From the NCBI GenBank assembly GCA_017412265.1, contig JAFPYK010000341.1:1-7415 (forward strand): 7,415 bases of DNA, given 5' to 3'. A model generated the notes under the pieces. That model saw only the letters and a program-made list of their open reading frames with translations. It had not been told where the DNA came from and did no database searches. Below are positions 1 through 5,551 of the stretch, one piece after another. Within the stretch, counting starts at the first letter, position 1. Every line of letters begins with the position of its first letter. Source of the stretch: Lachnospiraceae bacterium (GTDB lineage Bacteria > Bacillota > Clostridia > Lachnospirales > Lachnospiraceae). The position numbers were made by a program, and so were the translations under genes.

Positions 1-777
1 GGCAAAAAAGACCGGAGACTGCTCGCCTCTCCAGCGCCCGCCCGAGGCGAACGCGTACTTCTTGCCGGAGATGGTATAGATTCCGTCATCTGCCATCACG
101 CCGGACGCGTTGAAATAATACCAAGCGCTGCCGAGCTCCTGCCAGCCGGTGCGCATCACACCGTTCGTCCCCAGATAGTACCATTTGCCGGAGACCTGCT
201 GCCAGTTCGTGCGCATCACGCCGTTCGTCCCCAGATAATACCATTTGCCGGAGATTTCCTGCCAGTTTGTGCGCATCACACCGTTCGTCCCCAGATAATA
301 CCATTTGCCGGAGACCTCCTGCCAGTTCATGCGCATCACACCGTTCGTCCCCAGATAGTACCACTTGCCGGAAACCTCCTGCCACCCGGTGCGCATCCGG
401 CCGTTCGAGCCGAAGTAGTACCATTTCCCGGAGACCTCCTGCCAGCCGGTACGCATCTTGCCGTTGCCGCCAAAGTAATACCACTGTCCGGAGACCTGCT
501 GCCAGCCGGTACGCATCTTGCCGTTGCCACCCAGATAGAACCATCTTCCGTCAATCTCCTGCCAGCCGGTCAGCATCTTCCCGTCGGACGGATCCAGATA
601 ATACCAGGCCCCGTCAATCTCCTGCCAGCCGGTCAGCTTCTGCCCGTGCTCATCCACATAATACCAGGTGCTCCGATCGTTCACCCAGGCGGAACCCGCC
701 GCCTGAGTCCTCGCGGGCATCAGGAGCGCGACAATCAGGCACAGATTACAGGCGGTCAAAAACAGACAACGCTTCAT
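1..777 (-). CDS. Secreted cell-wall-binding repeat protein (choline-binding type), C-terminus cut by window edge
   Basis: The frame is open from an ATG at 777 to the left edge, giving 259 codons without a stop. A strong SD (AAGGGGGAG, 785-793) sits 7 nt upstream. Residues 1-26 form a signal peptide: KR at 2-3, a hydrophobic core about 5-21, and a likely cleavage site after TQA (24-26). Residues 50-230 are nine cell-wall-binding repeats with the pattern GW/NWQxxxGxWYYxxxxGxMxT, preceded by a half repeat (38-49) and followed by a degenerate one (231-247). Known members of this repeat class (PF01473-like) bind choline on teichoic acid or glucans and hold the protein at the cell surface. Here the repeats come directly after the signal peptide, so any enzymatic or adhesive domain must lie beyond the edge. 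The LTAC at 7-10 resembles a lipobox but comes before the hydrophobic core, so a lipoprotein is unlikely. The gene has its own promoter and is separated from its upstream neighbour by two terminators. Surface location is well supported; the ligand and function are unknown. Confidence 0.9.
   Translation of the reverse strand, partial: MKRCLFLTACNLCLIVALLMPARTQAAGSAWVNDRSTWYYVDEHGQKLTGWQEIDGAWYYLDPSDGKMLTGWQEIDGRWFYLGGNGKMRTGWQQVSGQWYYFGGNGKMRTGWQEVSGKWYYFGSNGRMRTGWQEVSGKWYYLGTNGVMRMNWQEVSGKWYYLGTNGVMRTNWQEISGKWYYLGTNGVMRTNWQQVSGKWYYLGTNGVMRTGWQELGSAWYYFNASGVMADDGIYTISGKKYAFASGGRWRGEQSPVFFA
88..630 (-). repeat. Tandem array of nine cell-wall-binding repeat units (60-bp period)
   Basis: Nine in-frame units encode residues 50-230 of the surface protein. 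Eight are exactly 60 bp; the first one translated (568-630) is 63 bp because of one extra residue. The units at about 181-360 are the most alike, differing at about 5 of 60 positions between neighbours by eye. Units near the N-terminus and the last unit are more diverged. This suggests recent tandem duplication in the middle of the array. Three successive units (residues 151-210) begin with Asn-Trp instead of the usual Gly-Trp. Confidence 0.9.
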
Positions 778-813
778 GGAACAACTCCCCCTTATTTACA
801 GATTCGCACAATA

Positions 814-842
814 ATTATATGTCTAATCCGGGGAAATTACAA
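814..842 (-). promoter_or_regulatory. Sigma-A promoter of the cell-wall-binding repeat gene
   Basis: Reading the minus strand, TTGTAA (837-842) and a perfect TATAAT (814-819) are separated by 17 bp. The predicted start near 807 gives a 5' UTR of about 30 nt containing only the SD. No operator-like dyad is visible next to it. Confidence 0.75.
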
Positions 843-940
843 GATTTGCACCCCCTCACCGGGAACGGTTCTGTCTCCGTCTTCACCGGCACAGCCACTG
901 ATCCGCAGGAAGCCGCCGCAGGCCTCCGGGCCTCAGCCAT

Positions 941-979
941 GAAAAAAGCAAGGAATCCTTTGATTTCCTTGCTTTTTTC
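941..979 (-). terminator. Near-perfect symmetric intrinsic terminator (second of two)
   Basis: A 15-bp uninterrupted stem pairs 941-955 with 965-979 around a 9-nt loop. The A6/T6 runs are part of the stem, so an RNA from either strand ends the hairpin in a U-run. On the minus strand it backs up the terminator at 994-1032 after the oxoamine synthase gene and insulates the cell-wall protein promoter. It could also act on the plus strand, although no plus-strand gene was found here. Confidence 0.85.
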
Positions 980-993
980 AAAACGCCTTACTC

Positions 994-1032
994 AAAGAAG
1001 AAACGCCCCCTGATTCGACCCGGGAGGCGTTT
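994..1032 (-). terminator. Intrinsic terminator after the oxoamine synthase gene
   Basis: It begins 18 nt past the stop codon. The minus-strand RNA can form a 10-bp stem (1023-1032 with 1001-1010, including one G-U pair), a 12-nt loop and a U-rich tail (TTTCTTCTTT, 1003 down to 994). It is weaker than the following hairpin because the tail is interrupted by C residues. Confidence 0.7.
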
Positions 1033-1049
1033 CACACATATAAGGTTCT

Positions 1050-2216
1050 TTATCTCAGGATACGTCCCATGATCTCTGCAGCCTCGTCGATGAGGGCTTC
1101 GGTATGCGAAGCCATGTAGCTCGTGCGAAGCAGGCACTCGCCGGGCGCGGTCGCAGGCGGAAGCACCGGAGTGACATACACTCCGGCCTCGTAGAGCTCC
1201 TTCGCCTTGACCAGAGTATTCTCGACCTCATACGTATAGATCGGGACGATCGGCGTGTTGGACTCGCGGATGTGAAGTCCCTGTGCCTTGTAAGCCGCTC
1301 TCGCGTAAGCGGACAGCTCGAGCAGTCTCTTCGGCAGCTCCGGATGCGCCTTCAGGTGACGGAGCGCGGCAAGAGCCGCGGCACACGCTGCCGGCGGAAT
1401 CGAAGCCGAGAAGATAAACGGCCTGGAATTGTGGCGCACATAGTCGCAGACCTCTGCGGAAGCCGCCATGTAGCCGCCCAGGCTTGCAAGAGACTTCGAG
1501 AACGTACCCATGATGATGTCCACGTCGTCCTCAAGGCCGAAATAGCTGGCCGTTCCTCTGCCGCCCTCGCCGATGACGCCGAGTCCGTGCGCGTCGTCAA
1601 CCATCACACGCGCGCCGTACTTCTTCGCCAGCGCCACGATCTCCGGAAGCTTCGCGATATCGCCGCCCATCGAGAAGACACCATCCGTCACGATCAGCGC
1701 GCCTGCGTTCTCCGGCACGGACTGAAGCAGCCTCTCAAGCTCCTGCATGTCGTTGTGATGATAGCGGACCATCTTGCCGTAGCTTAACTTGCAGCCGTCA
1801 TAGATGCTCGCGTGATTCTCGCGGTCGCAGATCACATAATCACCCTTGCCGACGATGGCGCTGATGATGCCCAGGTTCGACTGGAATCCGGTGGAAAATG
1901 TCACGGCCCCGTCCTTATGGACGAAATCCGCGAGCTCCGCCTCCAGCTCCAGATGCATGCGCAGCGTACCGTTTAAGAACCGGGAGCCGGAGCAGCCGCT
2001 GCCATACTGTTCAAATGCGCGGATGCCGGCCTCGATCACCTCCGGGCACGTGGTCAGCCCCAGATAGTTGTTCGATCCGAGCATGATTCTGCGCTTGCCT
2101 TCCATGATCACTTCCACGTCCTGCCGGGACTCCAGCGCGTGGAAATACGGATAGATCCCTTTCGCCCGGTAATCATTGGCCAGGGTGTAGGTTCTGCATT
2201 TCTCAAAAATATCCAT
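1050..2216 (-). CDS. PLP-dependent alpha-oxoamine synthase, serine palmitoyltransferase-like (Kbl/BioF/SPT family)
   Basis: This 388-residue cytosolic enzyme of the alpha-oxoamine synthase family would join an amino acid to an acyl thioester with loss of CO2. The length is normal and the protein complete. Visible motifs are GSGCSGSRFLNGT (72-84), the PLP-stacking His in NHASIYDG (H135), DDAHGLGVIGEGGRGT (207-222, with D207 and H210 contacting PLP) and the Schiff-base Lys in GTFSKSLASLGG (K241). From memory, FSTGFQSNLGIIS (107-119), RPFIFSASIPPA (265-276) and PPATAPGECLLRTS (353-366) look closer to bacterial serine palmitoyltransferases than to E. coli Kbl, which has GTLGKALGG, or to BioF. R364 matches the conserved Arg there, while the position of the extra Arg known in Sphingomonas SPT is Leu (352). 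No tdh, bio or obvious sphingolipid gene is adjacent, so the substrate is not settled by context. The ATG at 2216 follows a good SD (AGAGGGGA). The gene forms its own unit, with a strong promoter and tandem terminators. Family: very sure. Exact reaction: uncertain. Confidence 0.9.
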   Translation of the reverse strand: MDIFEKCRTYTLANDYRAKGIYPYFHALESRQDVEVIMEGKRRIMLGSNNYLGLTTCPEVIEAGIRAFEQYGSGCSGSRFLNGTLRMHLELEAELADFVHKDGAVTFSTGFQSNLGIISAIVGKGDYVICDRENHASIYDGCKLSYGKMVRYHHNDMQELERLLQSVPENAGALIVTDGVFSMGGDIAKLPEIVALAKKYGARVMVDDAHGLGVIGEGGRGTASYFGLEDDVDIIMGTFSKSLASLGGYMAASAEVCDYVRHNSRPFIFSASIPPAACAAALAALRHLKAHPELPKRLLELSAYARAAYKAQGLHIRESNTPIVPIYTYEVENTLVKAKELYEAGVYVTPVLPPATAPGECLLRTSYMASHTEALIDEAAEIMGRILR

Positions 2217-2237
2217 AATAGTCCCCTCTCAAACGAA

Positions 2238-2256
2238 TTTATAAAAATTTTATAAA
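2238..2256. promoter_or_regulatory. Perfect 9-1-9 AT-rich palindrome in the 5' UTR, candidate operator
   Basis: TTTATAAAA and TTTTATAAA flank a single central base, a perfect 9-bp inverted repeat. It lies between the predicted transcription start (near 2261) and the SD of the oxoamine synthase gene. That position suits a repressor site or a weak AU-rich hairpin near the ribosome binding site. No specific regulator is recognised; AT-richness alone could give such a repeat by chance. Confidence 0.4.
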
Positions 2257-2267
2257 CTTCATGGCTT

Positions 2268-2296
2268 ATTGTAGTCAAGGTTGCCCGGAAAGTCAA
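2268..2296 (-). promoter_or_regulatory. Strong sigma-A promoter of the oxoamine synthase gene
   Basis: On the minus strand, TTGACT (2291-2296) and TACAAT (2268-2273) are spaced exactly 17 bp, each one base off consensus. The start would be near 2261, leaving a 5' UTR of about 45 nt that contains the palindrome at 2238-2256. The promoter lies just downstream of the tRNA terminator, so the gene appears to be transcribed independently. Confidence 0.8.
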
Positions 2297-2326
2297 CCGA
2301 TTTCTTCTCCCTGCCCGGTTCCGGGC

Positions 2327-2357
2327 AAAAAGAAAACCGCCGGCCGAAGCCGACGGT
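2327..2357 (-). terminator. UUCG-capped intrinsic terminator of the tRNA-Ala gene
   Basis: On the minus strand a 9-bp GC-rich stem (2349-2357 with 2336-2344, one G-U pair) is closed by a C(UUCG)G tetraloop and followed by TTTTCTTTTT. It starts 9 nt past the tRNA 3' end. It probably also stops any read-through from the upstream protein operon. Confidence 0.85.
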
Positions 2358-2365
2358 ATCTGCGA

Positions 2366-2438
<73 letters not shown>

Positions 2439-2442
2439 TCGC

Positions 2443-2462
2443 GGCTGTGATCTCTCACAGCC
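2443..2462 (-). other. Hairpin with GNRA tetraloop forming the tRNA-Ala 5' leader
   Basis: On the minus strand GGCTGTGA pairs perfectly with TCACAGCC around a GAGA tetraloop. It ends 4 nt before tRNA position 1 and begins about at the start predicted from the TATAAT at 2471-2476, so the precursor's leader would be almost entirely this hairpin. It lacks a U-tract and so is not a standard terminator for the upstream gene. Confidence 0.6.
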
Positions 2463-2470
2463 TGTACCAG

Positions 2471-2499
2471 ATTATAGCACGAAAATCTGAAAATGTATA
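2471..2499 (-). promoter_or_regulatory. Extended -10 promoter of tRNA-Ala
   Basis: On the minus strand TGCTATAAT gives a perfect -10 (2471-2476) with the TG extension. A 17-bp spacer leads to TATACA (2494-2499), a weak -35. The site begins 8 nt beyond the stop codon of the GH2-like gene, so the tRNA can be transcribed apart from it. Confidence 0.7.
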
Positions 2500-2507
2500 G
2501 CCCCGAA

Positions 2508-4520
2508 TTATTCCTGAATCAAAAATCTCAGAATCACCGGATCACGGTGCACATCCGGGCGTCTCACGCGGACCTCGCCCTCTCCCTTGGTGCCTGCGCT
2601 CCGCACATAGAAGGTGGTTCTTCCGCCGCGGATCTTCAGCTCCGGCCCCGGGATCACCTCCACGCGGCCCTTGGATTCGATGCTCAGGTCGCCCTGCCAG
2701 CGCTCGCACAGCTCGCCGTCCTTATCCAGCGCGCTGACGCACACCTCGGTATAATCTGCGCCGCGCGCGGGGATAAACCGGGTCTTGCCGGCCTCCGCCG
2801 AGAGATGGTCGAAACTGCGGCGGCGGATCACCGGGTGCAGCTCCTCTCCGTCTTCCCGGATCAGGGCCGAGAACTCCTCGGCTCTCTCCGACCAGTCCGT
2901 ATAATATCCCTCCGTCATAGCGACGATATCCTCCGAGGAGAGCTTCGCGCGCCGCATGAGCATCTGGAGCTTCACCTTGTCGAGCCTCGAGAGCCCGGCC
3001 TCGCCGCGGCTTCGAAGCGCGGGGAGAAGGTCCTCCAGATCCTTCGCCATCCGCTCATTGAGTCTTCCGAAGATGCCGGCCATCCGCTCTCTGAACTGCG
3101 GGATGCGGATCTGCGCGTGATTGAGTCCCGGCGCATAGGAAGAATCCGCTTCCCAGACGCCCAGGCTCCTCTCGCCCAGGAAGAATTCCGCCCTGGAAGC
3201 GTTCGTGTACAGAACCGGCTCAAAGAAGCCCTGCGACGTCTCCTGCATCAGGAGCTTCGCCTTCAGGCCGCCGTCGGCCTGCGCCAGGTATAATTCCTGA
3301 GGAACAGCCTCCTCGCGGCGGATATTGCAGATGCCCGGCCGCGCATTTTTCTTGCCGCGCACCGGATAGGACTCGGTGAGAGGCCAGGAGCAGACCGAGA
3401 TCTCCTCCGAACCGCCCAGGCAGCGCCCCAGCGCCACGGCAGGATCCGGATCGAAGGCTGCCTCCGCAGCGGCCAGCGCTTCCTGAAGCCGCGCCTTGGG
3501 GAGCACGACCGTGCACGCATGGCTGCCATAGCGCGGATCGTCGGTCAGGCAGAGGATTCCCTCCTCATCGCAGCGCTCATAGATCTCCTCGGTAAAGCAC
3601 GGCCCGGAAGAAATCACCGCGTCAAAGCAGCTCAGCTTCTTCACCCGGGAGACGTCCTCCGCGGCCAAAGAGCCCGGCACCGAATAGCCGAGATAAGGGA
3701 ATACGCCCGGCAGGTCCACCGCCGTGATGCGCATCCGGTTCCCGTTCAGGTAGAAATGGCCATCCTTCCACTCCTTGCGCGCGAATCCGAGCATCTCCAA
3801 GATGACGTCCACCCGGCGTCCGCCAAGCAGGAGCTCCGTCTCGATCTGGTAAAGCGCGGGTGCCGTGGGATCCCAGCGGCGGAAGCTCTCGCAGGAGAAG
3901 GATAAGGTCACGGACTCGCCGGAAACCTCCGCCTCCGCAAGCACCTTCGGCCGTCTTCCGGTCTCCAGCAGCTTCTGGCGCACCTTCATGCCCTCCGCGG
4001 CGCGGTTCACACGGATCCTCGTGACACAGTCATCCCCCATCTCCATCTCGCAGGAGGCCAGGAAGAACTCCCCGCGCACCTCCAGGTAAACCTCCGAGCA
4101 GAGCCCGGCAAACGGGGCCATGGAAGCATGTTCATTGTCCGCCCGCACGATCAGCACATTCTTCTGGTCATAATACAGGCGGTCACCGATCCCGATGACG
4201 ATCTCCGGATCCCCGGTCACCGCCTCCGCGATGATCTCCCCGTTCAGGAAGATCTGCATCCGGCAGGCCGGCTTGGTCACGTGCAGAAAGATGTGGCGCC
4301 CGCGGTAATTGCGTCCCACCGAAAATTCCTTCCGGTAGCCGCAGATCTTGTGGCAGTCCCTCTCCCCCTTGAGCGGGACGTCCAGGATCACCGGGGCGTG
4401 CGGAATCGAGACCGGCGTCAGCTTCTTCCAGTCACACTCCTGCTTCATCATCTCTTTGGTTATATGCGGGCGGTAGCCCCAATGATCATTCAGATAAAGG
4501 CGTTCATACATGCCTTTCAT
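2508..4520 (-). CDS. GH2-architecture protein with degenerate catalytic barrel (beta-galactosidase/glucuronidase-like, probably inactive)
   Basis: The protein is 670 residues from the ATG at 4520. Order of parts: a GH2 sugar-binding jelly roll (about 1-150; PVSIPHAPVILDVP, GYRKEF, QIFLNGE), an Ig-like domain (about 150-245), then KDGHFYLNGNRMRI (252-265), the usual entry to the TIM barrel. The barrel is then only about 150 residues instead of about 300. Where active GH2 enzymes have the LGNE acid/base motif after HPSV, this one reads PAVALGRCLGGSEE (360-373), so Asn-Glu is not conserved. The segment carrying the nucleophile Glu is not recognisable. After REEAVPQELY (402-411) it rejoins the family with YTNASRAEFFLGERSLG (438-454), followed by a helical stretch (about 476-561) and a C-terminal Ig-like domain (581-670). 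No signal peptide is seen, so it is probably cytosolic. The frame is intact, which argues against a pseudogene. The start at 4520 has an SD (GAGGGAG, 8 nt upstream). An in-frame ATG at 4577 exists, just after an in-frame stop, with a poor SD. A sugar-binding or structural role is inference. Confidence 0.75.
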   Translation of the reverse strand: MKGMYERLYLNDHWGYRPHITKEMMKQECDWKKLTPVSIPHAPVILDVPLKGERDCHKICGYRKEFSVGRNYRGRHIFLHVTKPACRMQIFLNGEIIAEAVTGDPEIVIGIGDRLYYDQKNVLIVRADNEHASMAPFAGLCSEVYLEVRGEFFLASCEMEMGDDCVTRIRVNRAAEGMKVRQKLLETGRRPKVLAEAEVSGESVTLSFSCESFRRWDPTAPALYQIETELLLGGRRVDVILEMLGFARKEWKDGHFYLNGNRMRITAVDLPGVFPYLGYSVPGSLAAEDVSRVKKLSCFDAVISSGPCFTEEIYERCDEEGILCLTDDPRYGSHACTVVLPKARLQEALAAAEAAFDPDPAVALGRCLGGSEEISVCSWPLTESYPVRGKKNARPGICNIRREEAVPQELYLAQADGGLKAKLLMQETSQGFFEPVLYTNASRAEFFLGERSLGVWEADSSYAPGLNHAQIRIPQFRERMAGIFGRLNERMAKDLEDLLPALRSRGEAGLSRLDKVKLQMLMRRAKLSSEDIVAMTEGYYTDWSERAEEFSALIREDGEELHPVIRRRSFDHLSAEAGKTRFIPARGADYTEVCVSALDKDGELCERWQGDLSIESKGRVEVIPGPELKIRGGRTTFYVRSAGTKGEGEVRVRRPDVHRDPVILRFLIQE

Positions 4521-4528
4521 GGCGTTTG

Positions 4529-4535
4529 CTCCCTC
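4529..4535 (-). promoter_or_regulatory. Ribosome binding site deciding the GH2-like start
   Basis: GAGGGAG on the minus strand lies 8 nt before the ATG at 4520. The alternative ATG at 4577 has only a weak GGATGAG-like sequence upstream, and the 19 extra residues it would add do not resemble the start of GH2 proteins. Confidence 0.55.
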
Positions 4536-4634
4536 ACTTATTGCTCTGTCATACGAAGCCTGCGAAGACGCGGGCATCTTTCACTCATCCGCACCGGGCT
4601 GCAGCTGCCCGTCATTCTCCGCGGAAAACCGTCA

Positions 4635-5498
4635 TTACCTGGGATGTCCCAGGAAGAATAAGGCGACGGTGCCGGGGCCGGAATGTGCGCCGATGACCGG
4701 ACCCACATAGCCGATCATATGCTTCTTGATGCCGGTCTTCTCCTCCACCAGCTCTGCGACATATTCCGCGTCCTCCAGGCAGTCGCCGTGGCTGATGAAG
4801 AAGATGTCATTGTCAAATCCCTGAATCTGCTCACACATCCGGTCGACCAGCCAGCGAAGGGATTTCTTCCTGCCTCTGGTCTTGTCCAGGTTGATCAGGC
4901 GGCCCTCATCGTCCATGTGAAGCAGCGGCTTGATCGAAAGCATGGTGCCCAGGATGGCGGCCGAACGCGACACACGTCCGCCGCGGTACAGATGAAAGAG
5001 GTTATCCACGGTAAAGTTATGGCACAGATTCAGCTTATTCTCCTCGCCCCAGGCTGCGACCGTCTCATAGTCCGCCCCGGCTTCCTTCATCTCCACCATC
5101 TTGTGGACCAGAAGGCCCTGCCCCAGCGAAGCGCTCAGCGAGTCAATCACCGTGATGCGGGCCTCCGGGATCTCCTCCCGGATCTCCGCCGCGGCGATCT
5201 CCGCGTTCTGGTAGCTCCCGGAAAGCGCGGAGGAAAATCCTACGTGGATGATGTCATAGCCGGAGGCAATCAGTCCCAGGAACATCTCCCTGGCCTGCTC
5301 CGGCACGATCTGCGAGGTCGTAGGCATCGAGCCGGCCCTCATACGTGCATAAAACTCCTCGTAGGGAAGCCCGTGGCTCCAGTCATACGTCTGCCCGTCG
5401 ATCGTATAGCTCAGTGAAACGATGGGAATCTGGTGCTCGTTGACATAATCTCTCGGCAGGTCCGCCGAGGTATCCGTGGTAATTACAAACGGCTTCAT
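4635..5498 (-). CDS. DegV family fatty-acid-binding protein (FakB-like)
   Basis: At 287 residues this is a full-length DegV protein. In the characterised Firmicute system, FakB proteins hold a fatty acid while the kinase FakA phosphorylates it, feeding exogenous fatty acids into phospholipids. Recognisable motifs are the N-terminal TTDTSADLP (7-15), MPTTSQ (58-63), the fatty-acid site loop FSSALSGSYQNA (88-99), DSLSASLGQGL (119-129), LYRGGRVS (170-177) with its conserved Arg, KPLL (190-193), and the C-terminal GPVIGAHSGPGT (266-277) with its conserved His. No signal peptide or membrane segment is present, so it is cytosolic. An excellent SD (AAGGAGG, 5506-5512) sits 7 nt before the ATG at 5498. 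It follows scpB by 53 nt with no clear terminator and is probably co-transcribed. No fakA is visible in this window, and which fatty acid it prefers cannot be read from the sequence. Many genomes hold several DegV paralogues. Confidence 0.93.
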   Translation of the reverse strand: MKPFVITTDTSADLPRDYVNEHQIPIVSLSYTIDGQTYDWSHGLPYEEFYARMRAGSMPTTSQIVPEQAREMFLGLIASGYDIIHVGFSSALSGSYQNAEIAAAEIREEIPEARITVIDSLSASLGQGLLVHKMVEMKEAGADYETVAAWGEENKLNLCHNFTVDNLFHLYRGGRVSRSAAILGTMLSIKPLLHMDDEGRLINLDKTRGRKKSLRWLVDRMCEQIQGFDNDIFFISHGDCLEDAEYVAELVEEKTGIKKHMIGYVGPVIGAHSGPGTVALFFLGHPR

Positions 5499-5551
5499 AA
5501 TACTCCCTCCTTCCGATCTGATATATTGCAGAAGCCCCCGATGGGCGCTCC

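Noticed and set aside
86..544. Long open frames on both strands overlapping the repeat array
   Set aside because: A 60-bp repeat is a multiple of three, so any frame open in one unit stays open in all. These proteins have arginine-rich, low-complexity sequences, while the frame with the signal peptide and SD matches a known repeat family.
820..940. Small minus-strand ORF starting at the ATG next to the symmetric terminator (about 41 codons)
   Set aside because: It has no SD, its start abuts a terminator hairpin, and it runs through the promoter of the cell-wall protein.
2493..3293. Long plus-strand frames antisense to the GH2-like and DegV genes
   Set aside because: They mirror high-GC minus-strand genes, lack family motifs, and overlap well-supported coding sequence.
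4639..4652. CTGGGA-TG-TCCCAG inverted repeat at the end of degV
   Set aside because: It lies inside the coding sequence, has a 2-nt loop and lacks a U-tract, so it is probably incidental.
5515..5551. Possible terminator between scpB and degV
   Set aside because: The best stem is two 3-bp halves with a central mismatch and no U-tract, so co-transcription is more likely.
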